In this document: in pieces, positions 11,474-23,815 of the stretch | Layout: each line of letters starts with the position of its first letter | Numbering within the stretch: the first letter of the stretch is position 1 | Origin: Rana temporaria | Taxonomy: Eukaryota > Chordata > Amphibia > Anura > Ranidae | Length of the DNA: 64,000 nucleotides | Direction of reading: 5' to 3' | NCBI RefSeq assembly: GCF_905171775.1 | Contig: NC_053489.1 | Coordinates: 388,411,849-388,475,848, forward strand | Program-made: the position numbers and the translations under genes | Notes under the pieces: generated by a model | Databases searched by the model: none | What the model saw: the letters and a program-made list of their open reading frames with translations, nothing else | What the model was told of the DNA's origin: nothing

Positions 11474-11780
11474 TATTCTGCAGCAGGACAACTCCAAACA
11501 CACAGCCAATGTCATTAGGAACCATATTCAGCATAACGAACAAGGAATCCTGGAAGTGGTTTGGCTACACAGAGCTCTGATCACATCAAGTCTGTCTGGG
11601 ATTACATGACGAGACAACATCTGAGGCAGCCTACATCCACAGAACATTTGTGTTTAGTTCTCCAAAATAAACATCCTGCCTGCAGAGTTCCTTAAAATCT
11701 GTGTGCAAGTGTAACTAGAAGAATTGATGCAGTTTTGAAGGTAATGGGTGGTCACACCAAACATTAGTTTGATTTGAATT

Positions 11781-12532
11781 CCTCTGTTAATTTATTTTCA
11801 TAACAAAGATAAAAACAAAAAAAATGAAAATGATTAACACTTTTCTCTGAAACCATTCTCAATTTAAAGAATTTATAGTGTTTCACTGGGTGAATAATCA
11901 CATTCTGATCTTTCACACCACAGTGGATGGAAGAATATATTCTCTGCATTCTTGGGCACTTTATGGACTGTTATGCCATTTTGAAGCCGTGTTTGTTTGT
12001 TTGTAGGTATGATGTCTGACCACTCAATATTTGTAAAACTGGCTGAAAAATTGCTGACCGAACAGTGATGACTGTTTGGGTATTCTGACAGCCAGGGGTG
12101 TTCACGGCTGTCAAAAGTGCATTGTGGCACCTATTACAATTTTTTTTGTGCAGCCCACAAGCTGAACAAGATAAATCTATACGTATCTGGCTAGCCTTTA
12201 TGCGGTATTGTTAGGAGAGTACATTCTAATGACATTACCCACAGCTAAGAACCAGTTATCAGACCCTTAACCAGAACTAAACCCTTGATAAAGCCTTTAT
12301 TGCACTACAATGTTTAAAAGGGTAGTGTGTATACGAGTGCATACAGACCTAATACAATTATGTAATTGTAAATATTTTTATTGTAACAAACACTATTTTG
12401 TGAGTCTTGTTAAATTTTGGAACGAACAAACAAGAAAAAAAAAGAAAAAAAAGAACATACAATCTAGGGTTCTGAATGTAAAATACAAAAAAAAAAAAGC
12501 ATTAAGGGTGAAACATTTTCAAAGACACAAAA

Positions 12533-12618
<86 letters not shown>

Positions 12619-14140
12619 ATAAAAAACATTAAATTAGAAAAAGAAATGTAAAGTTGGCATCATGCTGCTTCTCTTTTTGAAGCAACAGCATCTAGCCCAA
12701 CTTTGCCATACTGGTAAAAAAAAAAAAAAAAATATGAATCCAAAAAGTAACTGTATAGCTGAGCATGTTAAAAATTTAGACTGTACAGTCTCAGGATTTA
12801 TTCCCAGTTCCCACTTTAATGGCCTTTTAGATAGATATTTTACAAGAGTACCCTCATTGAAATTTGTATTGCAGATCCTATATTTAAAAACCCAATTCAA
12901 CACCATGTAAAGAAAAGGCTATATTAAAACTTAAAGCCTTCTAGTATTCAGATCACAAGAGTTCTCTTGGTTATATGAGCAAATGCAGCTCATAAAATCT
13001 TTTGTCCAGGAAAACATGTAAAAATATTTACAGTTAAGGCATATCTAAACCCATGAACAAAGTGTAATCCTATATAGTTTCAGTTTTTAGATTGGTGGCA
13101 GCATGTGTTTTTTTTTTTTTTACTTTTTAAACAGGTAATTCTGCCATTAGCGCTTTGTCAGAGGGTAAAAATGCACACTGTATTGCATCTCTTGAGCAGT
13201 AGAGATGTCACAAACATCTCCCATCCTTCATAATATATAGGGAGGGGTTCTGTAATCCATAAGAATTGTTGGAACTAATAATCCTCATTACAGGCAAAAA
13301 GCAAAGTAATCCGCTCACAAAATTTCAGGTAGGATAATTCTTTTCTGCACTCTCCCAGCAGATTGAGAGCGTTTAACAAACCAAAAAGGGAGCATAAGAG
13401 AAGTTCATTGTTTGGGATTACATATGCTTTAAACTGAACATAAAAATGTTATGGCTGAACTAAACCCTCCTATCCTTTACAAATAAGGAAGCTGTCATCT
13501 TAGCCTCTGTTTGAGCTGCACGTGCCATGGTACTGCATGTGATCAGCCATGACACCAGCAATTTGATGGCTTAACAGCTCAGTTGAGCGGCAATAGCACA
13601 GTAAGTAGTTAACCAGCATCATTCAAGGTATGTCTTGAATGTAATGGTTTGGGGAAACCATAAAAATTTGTGGGTTTAGTACCACTTTAAGGTTACGCTG
13701 ACAGAGAACAGTTTAACCGTTAAGAAAAGACGACCATCAATTTCAATACTGCCTTGCACAATATATAGTTGAAACAGAACATATTAAATTTAATTCTGAA
13801 CTGAGAAAGAACGAACATTTAAATCTACTTAAATGTCAACATGACAGCGTTAATATTAAATTTGGTGCTCCAACATACCACCCCAATTAAAAAAAAAAAA
13901 AAAAAAAAGATCAAGACTGTAAAAACAGAATGCAAGGATTTGCAATATCAACCCCATATTTTATTCACAATAGAAAATGGAAAACAAAAAAAAAAAACAC
14001 GGAGAAAATGTTTAATTTTAGGGAAAAAAAAAAAACAAGGTAAATTTTAAATGTATGGCAGCGAGTCTCAAAGTTGGGACAGGGAAACAAAAAGCTGGCA
14101 AGTGGTATTAACGAGGAATAACATTTTGGAACCCATTAAG
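11781..14140. other. No gene seen; downstream flank of PIAS4
   Basis: A/T-rich sequence with a long AT microsatellite, poly-A and poly-T runs (about 12718-12732, 13110-13122, 13890-13907, 13985-13996) and no conserved motif or believable open frame. Since PIAS4 is read on the minus strand and ends at 23816, this is either distal 3' flank or intergenic. Confidence 0.5.
12535..12612. repeat. (AT)n microsatellite
   Basis: About 39 uninterrupted AT units. Confidence 0.95.
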
Positions 14141-14152
14141 GTCAGGAGTCTC

Positions 14153-14299
14153 AAACTGGCGGCCCTCCAGCTGTTGCAAAACTACAAGTCCAATGAGGCA
14201 TTGCAAGAATGACAGTTACCAGCATGACTCCCACAGGCAGAGGCATGATGGGACTTGTAGTTTTAAAACAGCTGGAGGGCCACCAGTTTGAGACCCTTG
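14153..14299. mobile_element. hAT-type MITE
   Basis: Ends are inverted: CAGGAGTCTCAAACTGGCGG at the left, and CCACCAGTTTGAGACCCTTG at the right; the inner boxes CAGCTGTTGCAAAACTACAA and ACTTGTAGTTTTAAAACAGC also pair. Flanks ATTAAGGT and CATTAGGT look like a decayed 8-bp duplication. Ends starting CAG with an 8-bp duplication fit the hAT superfamily. Confidence 0.75.
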
Positions 14300-15057
14300 C
14301 ATTAGGTTAAAATGGCAACAGGTCAGTAACATGATTGGGTTTAGAAAAAGCATCCAATGCTGGCCATACACGATACGAAAAAAAAACAGCTGAACCCATT
14401 TTCGAAAAACAAACATTCGGCCGTGAGCGCAAACGATAGTGCCATCATGTAATATATCGTTTAGTGGACATTAACAAATGCATTTTTTTTTTTTTTTTTA
14501 CACATATACCTAGTGCAGACAGTTTAGAGACAGGAAACACATTAACCTTTCATTTTATCATTCGTCTGGCAGAAAATTTCCAAACTTGTCCTTTGTTTTT
14601 CGTCTCAAAAACATCCCAACGATGATCGATTTTGTGCCCATTAACTGGCTCAAAAACGAACTGTCTTAATGACTGAATTTCGGCAGTTTTTTCATAGTGT
14701 AAGGCCAGCATTAGAAATCGGAGTATCTCAGAAGGATCGGCAGATCAGGACAGATCACCAATCTATGTAAAAAATTTTTTTTTTTTTTAAATTTCAGCAT
14801 AATGTCGCCCAACATAAAATTGCAAAGACTTTAAAAGATCATCTACGGTACAGAACACAAAAAAATTGGGAGACATCTGTGTGCAAGGGATGAGGCTGAA
14901 AATCAATATTGGATGCCCGTGATCTTTGTGCCCTCAGGTGGCACATTAAAAATAGGCAAGAGTGATAGACATCACTGCATGGGTTTAGGAATATTTCCAA
15001 AAAAATCACTGACTTAAAAAACAGCTTGCAGTGCCATCCAAACCTGCAAAGGTAAAG
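14300..15057. other. No gene seen
   Basis: A/T-rich sequence with several poly-T runs (14484-14499, 14769-14788). Nothing recognised. Confidence 0.4.
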
Positions 15058-15065
15058 CTCTATCG

Positions 15066-15626
15066 CAGTGGTTCTTAACTCCTGTCCTTGTGACCCACTA
15101 AAAGGTCATTACCTTGGGTAGATGCAGACTAGAATACTCAATCACCAAGCAGCAAAGTATATCCACCTGTGATGCATTTCAGTTATCTTGCAAACCTGGC
15201 CTTTTAAGGCCCTTTCAGACGCGCGGACCGTATGTCCGCTTTTTTATCCATCGTTTGCGGATGAAAAAGGGACATGCATTGCTCTCTATGTGATTGCGGG
15301 TGTCAGCGGATAAACATCTGCTGACACCCGTAATCACCCGCCTCCGCAAAGGTCCAATTTTGCAGACGGAAGAATGTCCTATTTTTTCTTCCGTCTGCAA
15401 ATCGGATGAACACGGACACACGGTCCGTGTTCATCCAAACCCCCCATAGGGGAGAGCAGAGAAAAGAGTGCGGTGTGCGGGGACCGCCCTTTCAGCCGCC
15501 GGCTCAGCGGGGATATACCGAGCGATCCCCGCTGAGCTTACGAACACACGGAGGCGGATCATTACTGATCCGCCCCGTGTGAAAGGGCCCTTAGTGGGTC
15601 CTGAGGACAGGAGTTGAGAACCACTG
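15066..15626. mobile_element. hAT-type MITE with 8-bp duplication, hosting a Harbinger-type MITE
   Basis: Left end CAGTGGTTCTTAACTCCTGT and right end ACAGGAGTTGAGAACCACTG are inverted. Flanks CTCTATCG (15058-15065) and CTCTATTG (15627-15634) are an 8-bp duplication with one substitution. The middle is taken up by a second element at 15207-15590. A related, truncated copy lies at about 55403-55556. Confidence 0.85.
15207..15590. mobile_element. PIF/Harbinger-like MITE nested in a hAT MITE
   Basis: Ends AGGCCCTTTCAGACG and (inverted) CGTGTGAAAGGGCC form an imperfect terminal inverted repeat, with TTA at both borders (15204-15206 and 15591-15593). A 3-bp TWA-type target fits PIF/Harbinger. The interior is G/C-rich with internal inverted segments (for example ATCCGCTGACACC-type boxes near 15300 and CGGTCCGTGTTCATCC near 15421). 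Confidence 0.7.
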
Positions 15627-15639
15627 CTCTATTGTGTAA

Positions 15640-16325
15640 AGAAGTAGCCATATCTAAACATGATCCAGAAACTCTTCTCTGGGCCAAAGCTTAAATGTAA
15701 TGGTCTGCTATGTGGATTTTGTCTCTTTTCCGGCTTGTTTCAACGCTCAGTTCATAAGCCTGCACTGCTGATATGGGGGAGCATTAGTGCAATGGCCAGC
15801 ATGCACATCTGGAAAGGAACCATTGAGGCTGAAGGATATTATCCAGGCTTTTGAGCCATCCAGATGTCTTTCAGGGAAGGCCTTGCATGTGTGACAAGAA
15901 CATGGCTTTGTAGTACAGTCCGAGTGCTTAACTGGCCTGCCTGCAGTCCAGACCTTTCGCCCATTCAAAATATTTAGAAACATCTAGAAATTAAATATGA
16001 CACACAGAGCCTAGGACTGTAGGGCAGTTAGAATCCTATATCAGGCAAGAATGGGACAACATTGCTTTTCCAAAACTCCAACTGCTCTCAGTCCCTAGAC
16101 AGTAACAGGAAGCTGTTAAGTCGAGAGGGTGCTACATGGCAATGAACCAACTTTGAGACATGTGGCTGCCAACAATTTCTTAAAATAGTAAATTTTCTTA
16201 GTTTAAACATTTGCTATGCTTTCTATTTACCATTAATAAAATGTGGGTTTGAGATTTGCAAATAATTGCATTCTGTTTTATGTAAAAATTTTCACAGCAA
16301 ACTTTTTAAATTCTGGTTGTATAAA
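15640..16325 (+). pseudogene. Tc1/mariner transposase fossil
   Basis: Short plus-strand stretches resemble the C-terminal half of a Tc1-like transposase: the frame at about 15925-15975 reads VLNWPACSPDLSPIQNI, which matches the family block SPDLxPIENxW holding the catalytic Glu, here changed to Gln. Many stops and small deletions separate the blocks. No clear inverted ends. Confidence 0.6.
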
Positions 16326-18607
16326 AGAACATCCGAGACCCTCCTCCCAGAGCAGGCTTAATGGAAATTTCAACCCTTGGAGGGGGAATTTGCCACACAC
16401 ATCACACCTGACCTAATCCAGCAGAACCATAACTACCAGAAACACTTATGCAGTGCAAAGGCATGAAATTGTGGGTAATCAGAAAAATGTTATGACTTCC
16501 TACTGCTGGAGTAAACAGCCAAGAAGCCTTAAGGGTGCAATTACCTGCTTTACCACAATCTGCTGAAAATCTTTACCATGCTGACCCCCTCACTATGACC
16601 GAGGTCTGGGAACAGAAGCCCCAGCAAAACGAAGGCCCAGTAATATTTGCATAGTCTGAATCCACCCCAAGACCCTTCACTGATGTCAATGGCTGTGGCA
16701 ACACCACATTCACAATGAAATGTACACCAGGCATCAAAGTACTGTATATAAACGTGTATAAATATAGCTTTACAGTCTCCCCTCACAAATATTATGCATT
16801 GAAGGGTACTTTCATTTGTAAAAATTAACCTAAAAGCACAATGAACATGCAATGCAAACTATGAAGAGATTCAATACAGAAATATCTCAAGTAAATTCCA
16901 ACTCATCAATAAGGTCAAGCTGGAGGACATTTTAAATGCTCTGACCCAAAGATGCAAGCAGGGTTGCCATAAATCCTGTAAAATATAAAAAAACAGAAAC
17001 AATTTCTCCATGCTTCTTGTAAAATACTAGAGCGTTCTTGCAGCCATTCAAATTCACACCCCCATGCTCCATCTCCCTTGTCTGCGTTTCTGTGCTCATT
17101 CCTCTTCCTAGCTCTTCACTGAAAAATAGCACAATCTGTTTCCTGTGCACCATAATTTTTACACCCTCAGGGCTCACACAACACCTCTCTCTACTCCCCC
17201 AGAGTGGCATTTCGCATTGAGTTTTGGTCTTAACTTTTTTTCAGTCAGCCTGTGACCTCACTGTAGTATATAGGCTAGAATTCATGACCAGGACACAAAC
17301 GCAGTGAGGGCACAGACGCTGAAGTGCACATTGTGTGAACATAGTCATGGCAAAGCCTACTGATCACACACCGAGTCACTGCATACACACATAGGAAAAC
17401 AATCAAGGCACACGGGACACAAAATCATGGAACACAAATACTTCACAATACCACTTTAATTATTGTCACTGTAAGTGGTGTCAGAGAATGGTGGTAGCAT
17501 GGTTAAAATATTATTTCTGCCCTTAAAGCACTGACGCTCTTGCAAGTAATGCATTGATGTGCACATGTGGGAGATTTTATTGTCAGCCTGTAAAGTTTAA
17601 ACTAAGGTCTAGCAAAATATAGTGGCTTGGTATATGCTCAGTAATATAGATGAAATAAGGACAGTATGTCTTTGCAAAGATTGCAGAGATACCATTATAG
17701 AGGATACAGACTATAGAATATATGACTTCCAGTCTGGCTGGTGATCAATTACATACTATATATCAATAGTCATGTGATTTCCATTTGCATACAAAAAGGA
17801 TCACGCACATGCTTTCTACTTTGGCCTCCTGCATTTAAACAGTTTGCAGAGATTAAATGTCTTAAGGAAACCTGCAGCACTGCAATGTTAATCTGAATAT
17901 GGGACATAAGAAAAGTATGTAAATAGCACAGCAGTTTGATGTGAAAAAAGCAACCGGTGTGCAGGATTGCAACCTAAAATCCCCTTACATGAAGTCAATA
18001 AACTAGCAACCACACTGAGCTACGCACAAATGTTCCATCACAAACTTTACCCAAACAGTGCTTTCATTTTGACATCGGCAAGTATAACAAACCTCAGTGA
18101 TATTAAAAGGTCTGAACAATGAGATGAATTCTTTTCCTATAAATCCTAGTATTTAGGCAGATGTTTTATGTAGCTGGAGAAAAGGGTGAAATAACATTTC
18201 CTCTCCATCCAGCATGAATGTTTCTCCTTGCTGGGGAAAGGGAAGGTTGTTTGCCCAGTTGGACTGAGTGAATAGTAACTGCATCTGCAGATGTGAAATG
18301 GTCTCTGTAACCACAAATCAATAGCAGCTAAGAACTCAACACTATTAGAGTGCATTCACACTTGCGAATGTACCCTGTGTGCGATCAGCTGGCAGAATTC
18401 CAGCAGAGATACCCGCGATAAGCTTCAAGTAGGCAGCTCTATTGAAAGTAATGAAAAGTTGACGGCTCTCGCAGCCAATTGAGAGCCAGCAGTCTCCCAT
18501 TGCTTTCAATGCTGGTGTTCTAGCAGCTGGTCATACTGGGTGCATTTGAAAGCGTGAATTCCTTCTTCTGGATATTTGAGCTGAAACTACCTCCAAGTGA
18601 CTTAAAC
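16326..18607. other. No gene seen
   Basis: A/T-rich, no tandem arrays, no conserved domain in any frame. Minus-strand frames at 16550-16852 and 16932-17210 are isolated and show no family resemblance. Could be PIAS4 downstream flank. Confidence 0.4.
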
Positions 18608-18798
18608 CAGTGGTTCTCAACCCTGTCCTGCCCCCCCCCCCCCCCCCCCCAACAGGCCATATTTTGGGAATTTCTCTTGAATAAAATAGCTGTCCTAAAT
18701 ACCAAGCCATTGACAGATTTAAAGCACCTGTGCAAGATAAAAGGAAAACCCAAAAACATGGCCTGTTGGGGGTACTTGAGGACAGGGTTGAGAACTAG
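18608..18798. mobile_element. hAT-type MITE
   Basis: Left end CAGTGGTTCTCAACCCTGTC and right end GGACAGGGTTGAGAACTAG are inverted, the right end having lost two bases. Flanks ACTTAAAC (18600-18607) and ACTTCAAC (18799-18806) form an 8-bp duplication with one change. Internal AACAGGCCAT / ATGGCCTGTT boxes pair. A poly-C run (about 18630-18650) adjoins the left end. Confidence 0.75.
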
Positions 18799-19009
18799 AC
18801 TTCAACCACTACATGCACACATAAGAGAACCTAATTTGTGATGAATGTTTGCACTATTCCATTATTTCGATTTTTAAATAACTCCTTTGCTTTGAGCCCA
18901 GGGCTTGGTCTTCAAAAGGAATGTTTAACTGAAGTAATTAGGATACATCATAAGGAATGAATATATAAATGATAACACGACATCTTCCTTGGAGAGTGTG
19001 TGTGAGTCT

Positions 19010-19275
19010 CAGGCCAATTTCCCACTGTTTTAGAAGCGCTGTGCGGGTGGTAGTGGGACGCTTTTAACCCCCCAAAAAGGGATAAAATGCGCCTGCAAAG
19101 TTTTCAATGGGCAGGGCATTTTGGGAGAGATGTGTACACCACCCCAAAAATGCTGCTGGCAAGACTTTTCCCATACTGCAAGCGCACTCAGGGGTGGCTT
19201 GAAAGGCGCTTTTCAGGCGCTATTTATAGTGCCAAAATGCCTGAAAAGCGCCTCATTGTGAAAGCAGCTTAGTTG
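19010..19275. repeat. Possible MITE with internal inverted boxes
   Basis: AAGCGCTGTGCGGG near the left and TGAAAAGCGCCTCATTGTGAA near the right are only loosely inverted, and GGCGCTTTTCAGGCGC is palindromic. Terminal structure too eroded to assign. Confidence 0.35.
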
Positions 19276-19700
19276 ATAAATGCATCTTGGGGGACATTTA
19301 CTCTAGGAGGTTGGGGAAAAAAAAACAGCAACTTGGAGAGAGGCCTTGGACATAAAATCTAATCTAGCCAATGAATGGAAAAAATAAAAATAAAGTTGCA
19401 AACAGCATTAGTAGCATTTTAACTGCTTCAAAGAAGCACACTTCATAAAAAAATTACAGAATACTTGCCAATTTGGCAACCCTGAGGGTAACCCTCCCAA
19501 AACAGCTGTGAATGAAAAAACGGTTCCCATGGGGAAGGATACTACCAAAAATGAGAATGCTTAAGTAAAACTTAACATAATTCTATTAAGCATTTTAAAT
19601 ATTAAGTGGACAATGATTTTAATGGCAATATTGAGATCAAGCCACATTACTTGCCTAAATCTTAGGGCTCGCGGACACAGGTGCAGAGTGCCGTACATCA
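19276..19700. other. No gene seen
   Basis: A/T-rich; nothing recognised up to the TTAA border of the next element. Confidence 0.4.
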
Positions 19701-20702
19701 TTAACCACTTAAGGACCCCTTCACGCCGATATAAAAGTCGGCAGAATGGCACAGCTGGGCACATCAACGTACCTGTACATTGCCCTTTAAGCCCAGCTGT
19801 GGGGTCACAGGCGCGCGCCCGCGTCCTGGACCGAAGCTCCGCGACCGCGGGACTCAATCGCCGCTGGAGTCCCGGGATCGGTCCCCGGAGCTGAACTGGG
19901 AGAGCTATGTGCAAACACAGCTTCCCCGTTCTTCACTGTGGCGCTGTCATCGATCGTGTGTTCCCTTATATAGGGAATCACAAGCGATGACGTCACACCT
20001 ACAGCCACACCCCCCTACAGTTAGAAACACAGATGAGGTCATACATAACCCCATCAGCGCCCCCTTGTGGTTAACTCCCAAACTGCAATTGTCATTTTCA
20101 CAGTAAACAATGTATTTTAAATGCATTTTTTGCTGTGAAAATGACAATGGTCCCAAACATGTGTCAAAATTGTCCCAAGTGTCTGCCATAATGTCGCAGT
20201 CACGAAAAAAAAAAAAAAAAACGCTGATCGCCGCCATTAGTAGTAAAAAAATTTTTTTTTTTATAAAAATGCAAATAAACTACCCCCCCCCCCAATTTTG
20301 TAAATGCTATAAATTTTGCGCAAACCAACCGATAAACGCTTATTGTTAATTTTTTTTAACCAAAAATAGGTAGAATATGTATTTGCCTAAACCGAGGAAA
20401 AAGTAAAAAAATGGTATATTAATATTTTTTGGGGGATATTTATTATAGCAAAAAAGATTGCATTTTTTTCAAAATTGTCACTCTATTTTTGTTTATAGCA
20501 CAAAAAATAAAAAAAACGCAGAGGTGATCAAATACCACCAAAAGAAAGCTCTATTTGTGGGGGGAAAAAAATAAGGATGCCAATTTTGTTTGGGAGCCAC
20601 GACGCACAACTGTGCAATTGTCAGTTAAAGCGACGCAGTGCCGAATCGGAAAAACTGGCCAGGTCCTTTAGCTGCCTAAAGGTCCGGGTCTTAAGTGGTT
20701 AA
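19701..20702 (+). mobile_element. TTAA-target DNA element family A, copy 2 (complete)
   Basis: Starts TTAACCACTTAAGGACCCC, ends GGTCTTAAGTGGTTAA: inverted ends with TTAA at each border. Non-coding, 1002 bp. Internal landmarks shared with the other copies: AGAATGGCACAGCTGGGCAC, a CATCGATCGTGTG box facing an inverted partner in TATAGGGAATCACA, CCATAATGTCGCAGTCACGA, and TTTGCGCAAACCAACCGATA. Probably a non-autonomous piggyBac/Kolobok-like element; no transposase is present to settle this. Confidence 0.75.
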
Positions 20703-21031
20703 GGAGCGCATTTCTGCAACCAGGAGTCATAAATCTTTGAATGCAACTGTGGATGGTCTGCAGCCAGGGCCACTAATCCACTCAAATATGCAGTTACATG
20801 TGTACAGATGCCACAACTGTCAGCCTGTCATCAATTTGTACTGGTTGCAGCTATACACAAAACACTATCAACTCTTAAATTAGTGGCCTTGTGCACCCAC
20901 AAGCATAAGCCCTTAGGACTGCTGTTTTATTTGCTGGGTAAGTTGATTAAGTTATTATTTTCCATATATCCAATGTGAGAAAGTAAAAAAGCATAAATAA
21001 AATTCATTACTTTTAGGTTAGTCAGTGATAT
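20703..21031. other. No gene seen
   Basis: Non-repetitive-looking sequence without a supported open frame. Confidence 0.35.
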
Positions 21032-21502
21032 TTAAAGGGTCACTAAAAGGAATTTTTTTTTTTTTGCTGAAATTACTGTTTACAGGGTATAGAGACATAA
21101 AAGTTAACCGATTCCTTTTAAAAATGATTACAAATAGAAAAAATCAATCATATAATGTGCCTGCATATTAGTTTCACTTTTAAACTGGGTTCATGTTCCT
21201 GTGAACTAGAGAGACACACAGAACAAAAACAAACAAATCCAGGGCAGTGTTTTGTTTTTAAAATGAATCTGATTGGTTCTGGGAAGTTTTAGACACACAG
21301 TAATGACAGCTTAGACCATCATGAAAAGCCCCCAGTACTGTGGTTATAAGGAGCCAGACAACCAGGAAGTGTGGAGATCACAGCAGAATTACAGCAACTT
21401 CAAAGCAAAAACGAACAATAAGGACATGAAACCAGGACTGTAGTAAGGTAAAGGAAGCCATTTAGCTTAAAAAAAAAAAAAATTCCTTTAGTGATCCTTT
21501 AA
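21032..21502. mobile_element. TTAA-type MITE (AGGGTCACTAAAAGGAA ends)
   Basis: TTAAAGGGTCACTAAAAGGA at the left and TTCCTTTAGTGATCCTTTAA at the right are inverted, with TTAA at both outer borders; poly-T and poly-A stretches follow inward symmetrically. 471 bp, non-coding. Confidence 0.75.
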
Positions 21503-22118
21503 CATAACGAGAGACATGGCTTCCCAAACATTTTTGACGAATCCAGCGCCCAAAGGATAAGCAGGTTATAAGGCTAAAACGCACACATTCTTAAACCAAG
21601 CAGAATCCTTGACAATTCAACTGAGCATATTGCAAGAAAATACAGTATGAGGTGAAAACAATGTCAAAATAATTTGCAGATCCTGGAACATAGGCAGATG
21701 AATTTACATGCAAATTTTTAACCTTTTTGGTTCCAATTTTTTATTTGCCCCATTCTTTATCACATTAGTCTGCCGTGCCTCTATTAATATAAAGGGAGGC
21801 CTCACTGACCAACGAAAGGCTCAGAAGCTGGGAGGTGTTGGAGCCAATATAATGTTTAACAGAAAAAGTCAAGTATAGCAGTTAAGTTTGGCTGCCTATA
21901 TCACCACATATACCTTTCACTGAAAATAACCATTGCTTTGCATGTTTTCATGATTCCTGCAATTTGAATTGCCCAGGATTGTGATGGTTTACATTAAGAA
22001 CTTGTTAGCCATTTTAAAATGTCCAGCCTAGAAGCAACCATCGCAAACTGCACACTACTGCTTTTGTTAGCCAGAAAATCATGTATGTGCACCCTTTTAA
22101 ATAAATTACACTATGGGA
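21503..22118. other. No gene seen
   Basis: A/T-rich; no domain or tandem structure recognised. An AATAAA on the minus strand (near 21738) could be a PIAS4 polyadenylation signal but cannot be confirmed from sequence alone. Confidence 0.3.
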
Positions 22119-22689
22119 TTTACTAAAGCTGGAGAGTGCAAAAAGCAGTCTCACCCTGCATAGAAACCAATCAGCTTCCAGGTTTTATTGCCAAAGCCTA
22201 AAGTGTTACTAAACTCACAACAGTGAAATCCGTGTGTATATGCAGTAGAGCATGCTCATTTTACTCACTATGGAATCAAGGGGTAATCCTCAGCATTGTG
22301 TGAAAAAGCAGTTTGATCATGTCTCATCTGACCCTCCTCCTTCGACTGTCCCCAAACCCTCTCCGGATAGTACAGAGGTCCAGACAGAGGGTCAGGGGTC
22401 CTGCATCCTCATAGGACACTCAGCAGAAAGAAAGCTCATTCTAACAAGCTTTAACCAGACACTGATAGAATTTAATAAAAACTACTATATAGTGCTGAGA
22501 AAAGATACTTGGCAGTCTTTTTTTTAGTAAATATAATCGCTGCATTTCCATGTTCTGCATACTGTGGGAGACCAGCTATAGTGAATGCAGGGTCCTGGGT
22601 TTAGTGACACTAATTGAACAAGCTAAGGTTAGAAGCCAATGGTTTCTCTGCAGAGGGAGACTGATGTTGCACTCTCCAGCTTTAGTAAA
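22119..22689. mobile_element. MITE (TTTACTAAAGCTGGAGAGTG ends) hosting another MITE
   Basis: The left end at 22119-22141 and the right end at 22667-22689 are exact inverted copies over the core ACTAAAGCTGGAGAGTGCAA. A second pair of inverted ends lies inside (AGTGTTACTAAAC at 22202 and GTTTAGTGACACT ending 22611), marking a nested element of about 410 bp. Non-coding. A shorter relative occurs at about 24838-24985. Confidence 0.75.
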
Positions 22690-23815
22690 TGGACCCCTTT
22701 GTTACTAAAGGACTTGCCTTTTCTGATATTGGATCCAAAACCCAGCCCAGCCCACTAGTAATTCCCCCAAGAGCCTCAGTTCCAGGTAAAGGAAATTTCA
22801 GTACTTGGTAGACTGAAACCAAATTCCAGAGGGGTACACAGAATATATATTTTTTCTATAGGCAAAATAGGGTAATGCCAAGTATCTTATGCAGCCTGTG
22901 CTTAAGCCAGTAATTTAATAAGTTGATTGGCAGGTTTACTTTAAGCCATACTTCCCCATCACAGGAGAAAATAGATTTCAGACGGCATCAGAACATATTT
23001 TAAAGAGGGGTACTAGGGAGATGTAGAGCTTTTGGCAAAGAAATAAAAAATGGGAAGTAAGAAGGTCTAGAGCAGCTTTAAACCTCCCATAACTTGCACA
23101 GAGAACTTGAACAGCAGAGAGGTAGTTTGATTGAAATCACTGTATAATCTTTCTCTTCAACCCATCAGCATTCATTCATAAAATTCTACACAGCCCAATT
23201 TTTGCATATTACCAAGCTGGAAATATTAAAACTGCACAATGGGAAGTGAAAAACTAATATGCTTGCATTTTTCAAACCCCGAATAATGGCTCTTACAGAA
23301 ACCCTTCTACATCAATAACTATTTACAGCGATACGCTTGCCTTTTAATTTAAGCCAAAATTTCACACCCTTCAATGAACTAATGAGCCAAAAGTAGAGAG
23401 TGCCATCATTTTCCTATTTAACCCTAAACAGCAGAGCATGTATATATATATATAAAAAAACAAACAAAAAAAAACAGCAATTCAAATGATGCATTTGAAG
23501 GTAATTAGAGTGGTTGTTTACAAGGCATGGAATGGTTTTCTCCCTGTTACTGTCTCCTGAATGCACTTCCAAAAACACAATTAAAAAGAAAAAAAAAAAG
23601 TTTAATACAAAATATGACAGAACAAAAATTAAAACAGGGAGCCTTTTACTCTTTTACCAGTTGAACATGACCTTTTATGCTTCTTAAGTTAAACAGTGGA
23701 AGGGACTTTGTCAAAAGTAGTGATGCATATAGGTCTCGGTAGGAAGAGGGAACACAGCTCATTAGCCGTGCCTGTCTGAAATTAGAAAGTCCAAGATCAT
23801 GATATGAAAGCAGGG
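22690..23815 (-). other. Putative PIAS4 3' untranslated region and flank
   Basis: Lies directly downstream of the PIAS4 stop codon on the minus strand. No other gene or repeat is obvious apart from a short (TA)n at 23441-23452 and poly-A runs. ATTAAA on the minus strand near 23601-23606 and AATAAA near 22185-22190 (inside the MITE) are candidate polyadenylation signals. The true 3' end cannot be placed without transcript data. Confidence 0.4.

Larger units (their letters stand above)
8420..11780 (+). pseudogene. Old Tc1/mariner transposase relic, interrupted by two insertions
   Basis: Plus-strand remains of a Tc1-like transposase in three pieces: 8560-8725 (N-terminal helix-turn-helix side, with phrases resembling IRSGLQRIAAKSLTS), 9632-9868 (GTACTCTGGACTGAGGAGTC, the degraded WTDES-type first-Asp block at about 9638-9657), and 11474-11640 (LQQDNSKHTANVIRNHI, second-Asp block). 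Full of stops. Piece 1 and 2 are separated by the element at 8730-9632; piece 2 and 3 by the Tc1 element at 9869-11473, whose removal rejoins the sequence at TA. Outer limits are approximate. Confidence 0.6.

Noticed and set aside
12310..12651. Plus-strand frame with a Tyr-Ile repeat tail
   Set aside because: The repeat is the (AT)n microsatellite; same for frames at 31720-31983 and 61746-61984.
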